Shown: piece by piece, positions 34,366 through 43,196 of the stretch
How positions within the stretch are numbered: the first letter of the stretch is position 1
Layout: each line of letters opens with the position of its first letter
Assembly (NCBI GenBank): GCA_015063235.1
Contig: SUSW01000009.1
Location: forward strand, 1 to 56,006
DNA: 56,006 nucleotides
Direction of reading: 5' to 3'
From: Thermoplasmata archaeon
GTDB lineage: Archaea; Thermoplasmatota; Thermoplasmata; Methanomassiliicoccales; Methanomethylophilaceae
Notes under the pieces: generated by a model
Told to the model about the DNA's origin: nothing
The model's input: only the letters and a program-made list of their open reading frames with translations
Database searches by the model: none
Position numbers and translations under genes: made by a program

Positions 34366-37300
34366 TCAGCTGCGGTTGAGCCTGAGGACGAGGATGACGA
34401 CCATGATCGCAATCAGAATGACCAGGACGATCAGGAGGATGTCGGTAAGTGAAAGACCGGAGTCTCCGACGGCTGGTTCGGGGGTAGGTTCAGGTATGGG
34501 GGTGACACCTGAAGCAACGAGCTCCATGTCGTCGATGACGCAGACGGTCTTCTCTCCGTTGATCAAGGGGTTACCCTGGTACTTGGTGGTATCGGAGATC
34601 TTCGCGGTGAAGTAGGATCCGTAGGGGACATCGGTGGGGATGTCGTATACATTGAACAGTGTGCCATTCATGTAGTAGTCCACTCCTGCGACGTACTTCA
34701 CGGTGATCGTGAGGTAGACTGCCCTTGCATCGGCGTAGGCATTGGTCTCTCCGACCTCTGCCTTGGCGTCGCCGTTGTAGTTCAGCCAGGCGGTGAAGTT
34801 GTATCCGGTGATCTCGGGAATGAGTGCTGCATCTGCCTTTGCGAGGACGAGCTCATCATCCGCATCGGCGAAGATCGTTGCATAGACGACATCCTCGATG
34901 TCGAGCTTGGAGAAGACTGCGTCGTCTCCGTCTGCACCGACGATCTCTGCCAGCAAGAGGTTAGCATCAGCGTATGCGACGATGTATGCCTTATATCCAT
35001 CTTCGGAATCGATTACGACCTTTCCGATGATCGATGAGCCTTCGTCACCGAGGACGGTGGCGGGGGTTCCGATGATCAGGAGCTTGGTAACGGTGAGTGT
35101 CGCATCCTCTGTGATGACGATGTTGACATCCTTGCCGCTGAGGTCGAGCTTGTCGACTTCGACATTATGTGCGATGACGACGTCAGAGACCTCGTCCCAG
35201 TCTATGGAATCGAACTGGGTGTAGATGTAGTATCCATCTTCCATGAAGACTGTCTCGTAGATCAGGTCCTTGAAGGGAGCCTCGCCCATGTGGATGTTCT
35301 TTGCTCCGACGCTTCCACCGAGTACTGTAGTTGAGTCGTTGACGATGATGTAGACGTCCTCTCCGTAGATGATCGAGTCTTTGCCAAGCGCCAGTCCGTT
35401 GAGGTATGCATCATCGACCGCTTTGATGATCGAGTTGCTTGCTACTAATCCGCTGATGGTGACTGCATCGACCTTCTCTCCGCCGATGGTGAGCTTCTCC
35501 GCCTTCAGCACCAGATCCACAATACCTGCGACAGGCGATGTGAAGTTGAAGAGGTATCCGTTCGCATCTTCGGTGGTGTCCACGACGTATGTGTTGAGGC
35601 TTCCGGGGTAGTTCAAGGCCACATCGAAATCATCGGGGAGATCTCCCTTGTCCACTGTGAGTGTGTTGTTGGCTGCGATGGTGACATGTCCGAATCCGAC
35701 ATAGCCTCCGAGAACAGTCGTATCGTTCAGCAGGTTGAGGGTTCCCTCGACGCCGACGATGGTCGAATTCATTACGATCTCCTTGACCTCGGGTCCGTTG
35801 TCGGTATCCTTGTACTTGACCATTGCGGCTGAATCCTCGAGCTTTACGGCATCGAACACGGCATCGGCCGCTACGACGAATGTTCCGAATACGCAGAACG
35901 TCTCGGAATCGTCGGACTTGGTCTCGTCGTACAGGGTGTTGAACAGCTTGACGGATCCGGTGCCGAGTCCGCTGACCTTGGCCTGTCCTGCGATGAGCTG
36001 GAAGTCGGTCTTGATCTTGGCATCCGCGGAAGCGGTTGCTGCTACTCCCTGGATTGTGGAATCATCCATGAAGAACCTTGCCTCGTCGAATACGATCGAG
36101 TTGTCTCCGTAGACGATGGTTGCGCTTACGGTGTAGTATGTGATCTCCTCTCCCTCTTTGATCGATTCGTAGTTGGTCTGAGTGGGCTTGAAGATGACCT
36201 TTCCGGTTCCCTCGAGGGTGATCTTTGCGCCCTCGAGCATCTCGACATCCTTTCCGTTGAAGGTCAGGGTGATGTCCTCGACGACGATGTTGACACCGGC
36301 CTTGACAACGACGTCCTGGTCGATGGTTGCGGACTCTCCGACATAGAGCTCTGTGTTCTCCTCGCAGTTGAGGAGTGCGTAAGCGACATCGGAGTAGATG
36401 GTGTATGCTCCGTTCTCGATTTCGAATGCCATGACGAAGTAGACCTTACCGTAGTTCACGGAGGCTCCGGGTCCGACCTCGAAGAGTGCGTTGGCGTCCT
36501 TGGAGACCTTCAGCGCTGCCTTCTTGACATCAAGGCTTGCTGCGGACTTGTTGACTTCGATTGTAGCTCCGGCTTCGATGGTGAGGTAGTACCTGGCCTC
36601 GAGGGTCTTCACGGAATCCACGAGGATCCTTCCCTCTGTCAGGGCCATGGCGACGGTCTTGTTGTCTCCGAGCTCTCCGGTGTTGTTGATCTTGAAGAAT
36701 CCGGGGACTGCTTCAGCGGACGCTGTAGCATCGCTTCCCTTCGCAAGGTCGATGATGAGGTCGTTGGGTGTTCCTCCGACGGCCATGGTCGCTGTGAACA
36801 TCGTGGGCTCGGTCGCGGTTGTGGACTCCTTGTAGTTCGAGATGTAGACGACCTCGACTATGACGATACCGTCAAGTGTGACGGTCTTGGGATCTGCATC
36901 CGCGTTCGGCCTGTCGACCGTGATCTTTCCGACCATGTTGACGACTACGACGTTACCGCTGGCGAGTATGTTTCCGACGAGGTTGCCGTTGATGGTGACA
37001 TTGTTCTTTGCGGTGATGTCTCCGGTCATCGTCTTGCTTGCCGATACCACGACGGATCCGTGAGAGTGGATGTTTCCGTTGAAGTTGGCGACGGTCACTG
37101 TTCCTTCTCCGGCGGCGATGAGGTCTCCGTTGAAGGCTCCTGAGATGGTCACATCGCCGAGGTATGTGGCGAGGTTACCGTTGAAGGTAGCGTTCTCCTC
37201 GATGATCTCCTCTGCTCCAGACGCGTAGACTGTGATGTGGTTTTTGTTGTCGATGGTTCCTGCAGCAATATCGAAGATGGCTCCGGACTCCACGATGAGG

Positions 37301-40300
37301 TTCGCATCTTCGTTCAGCTTCACTGTGTCGGTTGTGATCGTAGCCTCGGAACCTGAGGTCGTGGTGTTGGCCTGGAGGTACAGACTCTGCTCCCAGATGC
37401 TGACGCTTCCGGTTACGGAGATCTTGTATCCCTTGCCGACCTTTGTAGGCTCGGTGCTGGTCGAGTCGTAATCGATAGTGATGGATGCGGAGTTGCTGTG
37501 CAGCGACATCGTGTATCCATTCAGTCCGGGGGTGATTACTCCCTCGAACTTGTCAGTCACATCGACGACTTCTCCTGCAGGGTTGTAGACCTGGATGGTC
37601 GCATTGAACTTGATTGTTCCGTCGAACTGCATCAGTGCATCGGTGATTGCGATGCTCTTGAGCTTTGCGTTGCCTGCTGTGGGTGCTGTTGCATCATTGA
37701 TTACCAAAGTTGCCTCAGTGACGAGTTCTTCTGCAACGATATTCTGCTCCATTGCGTAAACCTTGACGGTTCCGTTGTTGGTGAAGACTCCGGGTGCGGT
37801 GGTTGCGGACACGTCGTTGATGAACCATCCGTATACTCCGATGAATCCGTTGTTCTCCATGAGCGCATAGTTCCTGATTGCTCCGGTGACCATGACGTCT
37901 CCGTTGATGGTGACGATTCCCTTGTTGTCCATGAAACCGTCGATCAGGGCATCCTTGATGATGATCGTGGATTCCTGTGAGACGGTGGCGTCTGCGGCTA
38001 CAAGTTTTCCGGTGATGGTCAGGGTGGAGATGTTGGAAATGGTCAGGTTGTTGAATCCGACAGGGACCTCCTCGAATCCGAAGTCGAGGAGCACTACGTC
38101 TCCCTTGACGTCGACGGTTGCGGTCTTGATCGTCGTCGCATCGCATGCCGCGATAGCTGTGGCTGCCTCGATGAGCATCGACTTTCCGGTGATGTTGAGA
38201 TCTCCGAGAGAAGCGATTCCGATGAGACCGTCGTAGTCGTAATCGGGCATGACCTTGACCATGGTGGGTGCATCGAAGAAATCGAGGCCGTCAATGGCAA
38301 AGATTCCGGCGATGGCCATCTCTTCCTTCTGCTCGTCTGTCCAAGCGATGTTGGAGCCGTCGATGAAGATGCTTATAGTGACTCCGTTGATCTTGAGGTC
38401 TCCTCCCAAGATTGCCATGGAGGGCTCAGCGAGATCCTCTCCTTTCACATCGGAAATGTCGACAATGACAGCCAGGGATCCTGCTCCGTCTGTGGTGATG
38501 GAATCAAGGTTGTTTCCTCCGAACAAAGCGTAAACGGTGACATCATCTTCCGGATCCTCTCCAGGAATGACGATGGTTCTTTCGATGGGTGCCTTGACAG
38601 TCACGGCGTTGATTCCATTGAGCTCGATCTTCTCGATATCGTCGGGGATCACTCCGAAGTTGTATGTTCCGTTGTAGTTGTTCAGTGTGAGTACTGCTCC
38701 ATCGAATGTCCAGGTTCCGGTTGCTGCATCCTTTCCGATCCATTTGACGATATCCTCAGCAGTGATTCCTGCATCGTTGATATCTCCTCCGGAGTAGACG
38801 ACGTTCTTTCCAGCGGCTGCACTAACTACTTTGGTACTGAGATACCCTCCGTCCTTGACTGTGAGCGATTTGGCAGCACTGACATCAAGGATTCCAAGCG
38901 TAGCTCCTTCTCCGAGTCCGATGAGGTTTCCTTCGATCTCTACGTCGATGTTTGCACCGATTGTAAGTTTTGCACTTGCCGCGATGGTGATGTCCTTGCC
39001 CTCTCCTGCCTCGATGATCACGGTCGCGCCTTTGGTCTGACCGTCTTTCATCTTGATCAGGTTGTCCACACCTGTGACATTTCCGCTGATCTTGAGGACA
39101 TCGCCGTTATTGAGTTCGACGGTTCCGCCTTCCCACTCGGTATTGAGGACGGTGGATCCCTGCGAGAATGTGAAAGTACCCTTGGCATTTGTCAATGTGA
39201 CTTCCTTAGCGGCGGTTCCGGTTCCGATTGTGATCTTACCGGTGACAGTCTCAAAGCCTGTGATAGCTACCTCTCCTTCGCCGTTGACCTTGAGGTCGAC
39301 TCCAGAGACTGCCGCGCCGTTACCGATGATGATAACGTTGTTGGTTCCTGCGTCAGCTTTGAGCTCTGTTACAGCAGCGTCTCCGCCAACTATGAATGCA
39401 TTGGTTCCCGACGTAATCTGAGTAGAATCGATGTCAACCTTTCCATCCTCGGGCTCTGCTTCCTTAGCTTTAGTTCCGGGGATTTCCTTTCCTCCAGTTT
39501 CTATTGTGATGTTGGACTTGTCATCTGTGTATTTTAGAACGGAATAGTCTGTGAACGTTCCTCCTACGATAACAAATTTGGCCCATACTGCGGGGTCCAA
39601 CGTATTATCACCATTCGCCCTTAGGATACGTGCATTCTCGAGTGCACCGTTGATTATTCCTGAGTTGACGGTAACTGTGGTGATGTTTCCTTCGACACCC
39701 ACAGCATTGGTCGGATAATTCGTGATGTCTGCAGCAAGTATTCCATTCAATGTTGCTCCATCGATTACGAGCGAGGGCACATGCGTGTTATATACCTGCT
39801 CTGTACCATTGCTGTAAAGCATTGCTGCAGTCATTGCTGCATAATCGCCGTCGTTAGCATTAATGACGACACCGGATCCCAGGTTCACTACGCCTCCGGC
39901 AGTCTGGAAAATGGCCGCAGCCGCATTATCGGAATGTGTCTTGATCTGTGTAATGTCGAGCGTCACATCCGTTATTGTAAGTTTACCGTAAGACTGAATC
40001 AACTGGTATGAGATAAAGTTCTCAGCGTCATTTTCAATCACTTTTTCAGCTGCTTTTATAGTTCCATTCTTGATCGTCCAGGTCTGTCCAGGATAAACAT
40101 CAATGGCTTTTGTTTTAATCTTAGAACCTGTCATTCCGTCAGGAGAGTAGGTATAGCCGTTCAAATCGATTTCAAGGATCAGTTTTTCTTCGAATGTAGC
40201 TGTATCCATCAAAGCAGCAACTTCATTTCTTACACACTTGCCGACTGTATCAGATACATCCGCGAGAAGCATGATAGAAACTTTCTTGCTGCTGAGTTGA

Positions 40301-40653
40301 TCGGCGGTAATGCTCTGTACGGCGTCGTTCAAATGAGACGAGTAAAGAACTCCACCAGCCGTTGTCTTCTGTACAGCGAGCCCGTGTGCAGCAAACATTG
40401 CTTCTGTTGTTGCCTCACCCAGTGTGATGTCTGTTCCGTTGAAAACCACATCGATTGTGTTATCAATGATTTTCAGAGTCTTGGTTTCTCCATCATAGTC
40501 ATACTGACCGGCGACAGTTTTGTCTTCGTCTGCCAAATCAACTATGGTTGTCACCGCATCATTTTGCTCTGAGTTTGTCAGAACAGCGAACGCAGCAAAA
40601 GCCATAGCAAGAACAGCCAGGACTGCCAGGAATTTAATTCCTTTTGTATTCAT
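34366..40653 (-). CDS. Giant adhesin-like surface protein (2095 aa)
   Basis: The architecture matches the neighbour at 26521: a nearly identical signal peptide (MNTKGIKFLAVLAVLAMAF...), long beta-helix-type repeats rich in Thr, Val, Gly and Asn, a B-repeat-like end, Pro-Glu stalk, membrane helix and RLNRS tail. The signal peptide and the last about 100 residues are almost identical to adhesin 1, while the middle has diverged strongly. That is the pattern expected of surface proteins under diversifying pressure with conserved export and anchoring ends. The AAAAGGAG site and leader (40654-40822) are shared. Confidence 0.8.
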   Translation of the reverse strand: MNTKGIKFLAVLAVLAMAFAAFAVLTNSEQNDAVTTIVDLADEDKTVAGQYDYDGETKTLKIIDNTIDVVFNGTDITLGEATTEAMFAAHGLAVQKTTAGGVLYSSHLNDAVQSITADQLSSKKVSIMLLADVSDTVGKCVRNEVAALMDTATFEEKLILEIDLNGYTYSPDGMTGSKIKTKAIDVYPGQTWTIKNGTIKAAEKVIENDAENFISYQLIQSYGKLTITDVTLDITQIKTHSDNAAAAIFQTAGGVVNLGSGVVINANDGDYAAMTAAMLYSNGTEQVYNTHVPSLVIDGATLNGILAADITNYPTNAVGVEGNITTVTVNSGIINGALENARILRANGDNTLDPAVWAKFVIVGGTFTDYSVLKYTDDKSNITIETGGKEIPGTKAKEAEPEDGKVDIDSTQITSGTNAFIVGGDAAVTELKADAGTNNVIIIGNGAAVSGVDLKVNGEGEVAITGFETVTGKITIGTGTAAKEVTLTNAKGTFTFSQGSTVLNTEWEGGTVELNNGDVLKISGNVTGVDNLIKMKDGQTKGATVIIEAGEGKDITIAASAKLTIGANIDVEIEGNLIGLGEGATLGILDVSAAKSLTVKDGGYLSTKVVSAAAGKNVVYSGGDINDAGITAEDIVKWIGKDAATGTWTFDGAVLTLNNYNGTYNFGVIPDDIEKIELNGINAVTVKAPIERTIVIPGEDPEDDVTVYALFGGNNLDSITTDGAGSLAVIVDISDVKGEDLAEPSMAILGGDLKINGVTISIFIDGSNIAWTDEQKEEMAIAGIFAIDGLDFFDAPTMVKVMPDYDYDGLIGIASLGDLNITGKSMLIEAATAIAACDATTIKTATVDVKGDVVLLDFGFEEVPVGFNNLTISNISTLTITGKLVAADATVSQESTIIIKDALIDGFMDNKGIVTINGDVMVTGAIRNYALMENNGFIGVYGWFINDVSATTAPGVFTNNGTVKVYAMEQNIVAEELVTEATLVINDATAPTAGNAKLKSIAITDALMQFDGTIKFNATIQVYNPAGEVVDVTDKFEGVITPGLNGYTMSLHSNSASITIDYDSTSTEPTKVGKGYKISVTGSVSIWEQSLYLQANTTTSGSEATITTDTVKLNEDANLIVESGAIFDIAAGTIDNKNHITVYASGAEEIIEENATFNGNLATYLGDVTISGAFNGDLIAAGEGTVTVANFNGNIHSHGSVVVSASKTMTGDITAKNNVTINGNLVGNILASGNVVVVNMVGKITVDRPNADADPKTVTLDGIVIVEVVYISNYKESTTATEPTMFTATMAVGGTPNDLIIDLAKGSDATASAEAVPGFFKINNTGELGDNKTVAMALTEGRILVDSVKTLEARYYLTIEAGATIEVNKSAASLDVKKAALKVSKDANALFEVGPGASVNYGKVYFVMAFEIENGAYTIYSDVAYALLNCEENTELYVGESATIDQDVVVKAGVNIVVEDITLTFNGKDVEMLEGAKITLEGTGKVIFKPTQTNYESIKEGEEITYYTVSATIVYGDNSIVFDEARFFMDDSTIQGVAATASADAKIKTDFQLIAGQAKVSGLGTGSVKLFNTLYDETKSDDSETFCVFGTFVVAADAVFDAVKLEDSAAMVKYKDTDNGPEVKEIVMNSTIVGVEGTLNLLNDTTVLGGYVGFGHVTIAANNTLTVDKGDLPDDFDVALNYPGSLNTYVVDTTEDANGYLFNFTSPVAGIVDLVLKAEKLTIGGEKVDAVTISGLVASNSIIKAVDDAYLNGLALGKDSIIYGEDVYIIVNDSTTVLGGSVGAKNIHMGEAPFKDLIYETVFMEDGYYIYTQFDSIDWDEVSDVVIAHNVEVDKLDLSGKDVNIVITEDATLTVTKLLIIGTPATVLGDEGSSIIGKVVIDSEDGYKAYIVAYADANLLLAEIVGADGDDAVFSKLDIEDVVYATIFADADDELVLAKADAALIPEITGYNFTAWLNYNGDAKAEVGETNAYADARAVYLTITVKYVAGVDYYMNGTLFNVYDIPTDVPYGSYFTAKISDTTKYQGNPLINGEKTVCVIDDMELVASGVTPIPEPTPEPAVGDSGLSLTDILLIVLVILIAIMVVILVLRLNRS

Positions 40654-40822
40654 TATTCATTTCTCCTTTTCACGGCTATTCAGCCACTGAATCGGGTTAC
40701 TGCTTCAGCAGTGATGTCGAAAATCCTCGGTCAGTTCCTACAGATCCCGTCCCTAACTATACGGACCTGCGGGCCTTTCACCGTACAGGATACCAAGCAA
40801 TTCTATCCGGCCCCTAATTCCA
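40654..40822 (-). promoter_or_regulatory. Conserved structured 5' leader of adhesin 2
   Basis: Same order as leader 1. Outer GGGCC/GGCCC (40813-40809 with 40775-40771), inner GGATA/TATCC, long stem GCAGGTCC/GGATCTGT (40770-40763 with 40747-40740, two G-U pairs) around GTTAGGGAC, conserved GAGGATTTTCGACATCA, hairpin CTGCT/AGCAG (40711-40700), AACCCGATTCAG and AAAAGGAGAA. CTCTTTAAGAATA near 40870 is a likely TATA box. Confidence 0.65.
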
Positions 40823-40908
40823 TCTGAGAACAGCGGCATCCTAAGGGTATCACATCCAGCATATTCTTAAAGAGATGAATAGGGGGCAAACAAACTCGCT
40901 TTCGGTTT

Positions 40909-40918
40909 GTGCACAATA
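40909..40918. promoter_or_regulatory. Shared GTGCACAATA box, copy 2
   Basis: Here the box is part of a 10-bp palindrome TTGTGCACAA. Next to it ACAAAC-N9-GTTTGT (about 40890-40910) forms another inverted repeat. See copy 1 at 33430. Confidence 0.4.
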
Positions 40919-41006
40919 AGGATTTCACATTTTGTGATAGAAAAAAAGTTACTCGAATTATGAACACTTCACCCAATTCAAATATAATTAGATTAAGGAT
41001 ATAAGC

Positions 41007-41456
41007 ATGCAAAGCGAGGCGGCCAGCACATACTGGAAAGAGGAGACGGAACGTCGCGAGACCATACCGATCAGCGATCCGATAGATGGAAGAAAGAATG
41101 TGAAACTGGAGCCGAAATCCTTCGAGGAGCTGCCTTCCGACGTACAGAAGGTGCTCCTCAACAGGAAGAAATCGAAGGATAACGAGAGGTCGGTGATAGG
41201 GATGATGGAAGGGAAGTACATGCTCAGCATGATTCTCTACCTGGACAAGATGTCCCCCGTGCTGAAAAGCGATCTCTACAACGACATATCAAGAGGGGCA
41301 GGGATGCCCGGCAAGATAGACGACCTGAGGAAGCTCGGTCTGCTCGAGGTGTATTACACCGCAAGGACCACTGCGAACGTGATAGTGATAACCGAGAAGG
41401 GCAGAAAGGTCGCGGCGAAGATCAGGGAACTGATGGACACGATAGAGAACGAGTGA
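41007..41456 (+). CDS. Winged-helix regulator beside adhesin 2
   Basis: The 149-aa intact paralog of the protein at 33594. An N-terminal charged segment of about 35 residues is followed by RKNVKLEPKSFEELPSDVQKVLLNRKK, then the winged helix (MLSMILYLDKMSPVLKSDLYNDISRGAGMPGKIDDLRKLGLLEV) with a wing ending in VIVITEKGRKVAAKIRELM. It is transcribed away from adhesin 2 and is likely an autoregulator and regulator of it. An AAATATAATTAG TATA box about 25 bp before the ATG and no Shine-Dalgarno indicate a leaderless start. Confidence 0.75.
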   Translation: MQSEAASTYWKEETERRETIPISDPIDGRKNVKLEPKSFEELPSDVQKVLLNRKKSKDNERSVIGMMEGKYMLSMILYLDKMSPVLKSDLYNDISRGAGMPGKIDDLRKLGLLEVYYTARTTANVIVITEKGRKVAAKIRELMDTIENE

Positions 41457-41530
41457 GCTGGCACTGACGTTGTTATGCTTCTTATGCGGGCATTCTGGAT
41501 CTGTTCCTGCGTCTTTTCGATTCATTCGTC

Positions 41531-41550
41531 TAATCGATTGGAATCGATTA
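41531..41550. promoter_or_regulatory. Inverted repeat TAATCGATT-GG-AATCGATTA
   Basis: Nine-bp perfect arms with a GG spacer, with further ATCGA strings on both sides (41517-41575). It lies between the regulator and the Fic gene, both of which end here, so it is not an obvious promoter. It may be a protein-binding or attachment-like site. Confidence 0.4.
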
Positions 41551-41693
41551 ATCGAAACGATCCGATCGAAATCGCATATCCATGATTTCCCATATGTTTT
41601 ATTAGAAAATGGGTGTTACTAATTTTGAATTCGTGTTACTCTATTGAGTCAACCCCTGTACGGGAGAATACAGGATACGGCATCATACCCGTA

Positions 41694-42983
41694 TCATCTT
41701 GAGATATCCGCTTTCTTCCCAGTATAGGCGAATCTCATCATATGCCCGTCCTTCGACGATTCCTTCGCATATCCCTTCCCGATCAGGACCTTCAGGTCAT
41801 TGTGGACTGTCTGGTGCGACACGCCCAGCCCGGATGCCAGTTCGTACAGGTTCTGAGGGGAGTCGGAATTCATCAGGGATATCAGAATATCGGCCTGCCT
41901 CTGCGTCAGGCCCTCGGCATCCATCAGGTCCCTCATCGCCCTGCGCTCGCCGATCTTAGCCTCCAGATAGTCTGTGAACAGCCCGATGGCCCGCATGATC
42001 ATGTCGATGTTGTAATCAATGAAGTAGGTGACATCGTTCCCGTCGGTCTCGCACAACTGATATGCCTTCTCGTAATCCCCCTTGTGCTCCCTGATAGCCT
42101 TCGAGACGGACAGGTATTCCATCACCGTATACCCACTCCTCATGGTATACCAGTAGAACAGGGATCTGGATACGCGCCCGTTACCGTCCATGAACGGATG
42201 GATGTATGCGACCATGAAGTGGATCAGTATCCCTTTGATTATCGGATGTATGTAATCCTCATCGTCGTTCGCGAAATCGCATAGGCTGCCTATCATGGGA
42301 ACGATGAGCTCGTGGGAGACCGGTTCATGGTAGGTCTCGCCTGTGAGCACATCCCTGACCGCTATCGAGTTATCCGAACGGAACATGCCCTCGTATTCCG
42401 ATGACTCCAGCGTATCATGGGATATGATGCTGTGCAGCTCCTTGATGAGCTCCGGCGACAGGTCCCTGTCGAGGTTGGACCTGATGAATTCCATCGCCCG
42501 ATAGTTGTTGAGGATCATCCGCTCGGAACTGTTCTTCGGGACCGCGTTCCTCCTGAGCATCCTCTTGGCATCCCGGGTGGCGGTCGCGGCACCCTCTATC
42601 TGGCTGGATGCGATCGATTCCTCCATCATGGAACCTATCGACAGCACCGCTCTCCTCTTGTCGTTGAATCCGTTCATGGAGGGGAGCCCTGTAGAAAGGG
42701 CCATATCGATCCGGTGCAGGGGCCCCTGGAACCTGTCGAGGACGTTGAATGAGAGGGTCAGCCCGTCTATACTCACCGTCTTGGCGCTGGCGGAGCGCAT
42801 CATCTTCATCAGATACCAGAGGTTCTCCCGGCCGAATCTCCCGCATTCGTGATACTGCAGCCTGTCCCAGTGCAGATACCTGGCGTTGTACTCCGTGGCA
42901 AGTCCTATCGATTCCGGATCGGTGAAGATACCCGGCGAGGGTTCGATCTGAAATATCGCGGGAGCGGTCTGCGGCTTTCTCAT
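41694..42983 (-). CDS. Fic-domain AMPylase with inhibitory helix and C-terminal winged helix
   Basis: The 429-aa protein has the Fic motif HPFMDGNGR (262-270) with the catalytic His 262, so it should transfer AMP (or another nucleotide) to a hydroxyl side chain. An N-terminal SSQIEG (126-131) fits the [S/T]xxxE[G/N] inhibitory helix of class II Fic proteins, so activity is self-restrained. The C-terminal about 70 residues form a winged helix (LTQRQADILISLMNS...LGVSHQTVHNDLKVLIGKG), suggesting DNA binding or autoregulation. A 15-bp palindrome abuts the start codon. It is a single gene between the adhesin module and the ATPase. Confidence 0.88.
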   Translation of the reverse strand: MRKPQTAPAIFQIEPSPGIFTDPESIGLATEYNARYLHWDRLQYHECGRFGRENLWYLMKMMRSASAKTVSIDGLTLSFNVLDRFQGPLHRIDMALSTGLPSMNGFNDKRRAVLSIGSMMEESIASSQIEGAATATRDAKRMLRRNAVPKNSSERMILNNYRAMEFIRSNLDRDLSPELIKELHSIISHDTLESSEYEGMFRSDNSIAVRDVLTGETYHEPVSHELIVPMIGSLCDFANDDEDYIHPIIKGILIHFMVAYIHPFMDGNGRVSRSLFYWYTMRSGYTVMEYLSVSKAIREHKGDYEKAYQLCETDGNDVTYFIDYNIDMIMRAIGLFTDYLEAKIGERRAMRDLMDAEGLTQRQADILISLMNSDSPQNLYELASGLGVSHQTVHNDLKVLIGKGYAKESSKDGHMMRFAYTGKKADISR

Positions 42984-42998
42984 GTAATTCCAAATTAC
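42984..42998. promoter_or_regulatory. Palindrome at the Fic start codon
   Basis: GTAATT-CCA-AATTAC is perfect and directly adjoins the ATG. A further GTAATT half site lies at 43026-43031. Binding here would block initiation, fitting autorepression by the protein's own winged helix. Confidence 0.5.
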
Positions 42999-43033
42999 TA
43001 CAAACTATTAAAAAATTTATTTTTTGTAATTTT

Positions 43034-43083
43034 ATTGCAGAAAAGTATCAGAAAACAGCCTCATAGATTGCAGAAAAGTGTCA
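43034..43083. repeat. Two 17-bp repeats with 33-bp period
   Basis: ATTGCAGAAAAGTATCA (43034) and ATTGCAGAAAAGTGTCA (43067) are exactly 33 bp apart, the same period as the two ATPase arrays. They lie 51-100 bp upstream of fic. On the + strand they lead into ATG 43082 and a short frame of 21 codons that may be a lost ATPase start. Ownership is uncertain. Confidence 0.65.
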
Positions 43084-43196
43084 TGAATCGTCTTAGGAAT
43101 ACATCAACAATGAGATACATGAGAAGTCTGGCGCATGATCTTATATGACTGCTGACCCACAGTATGCATAAATGCGATCATCACCCGCAGGTGCTA

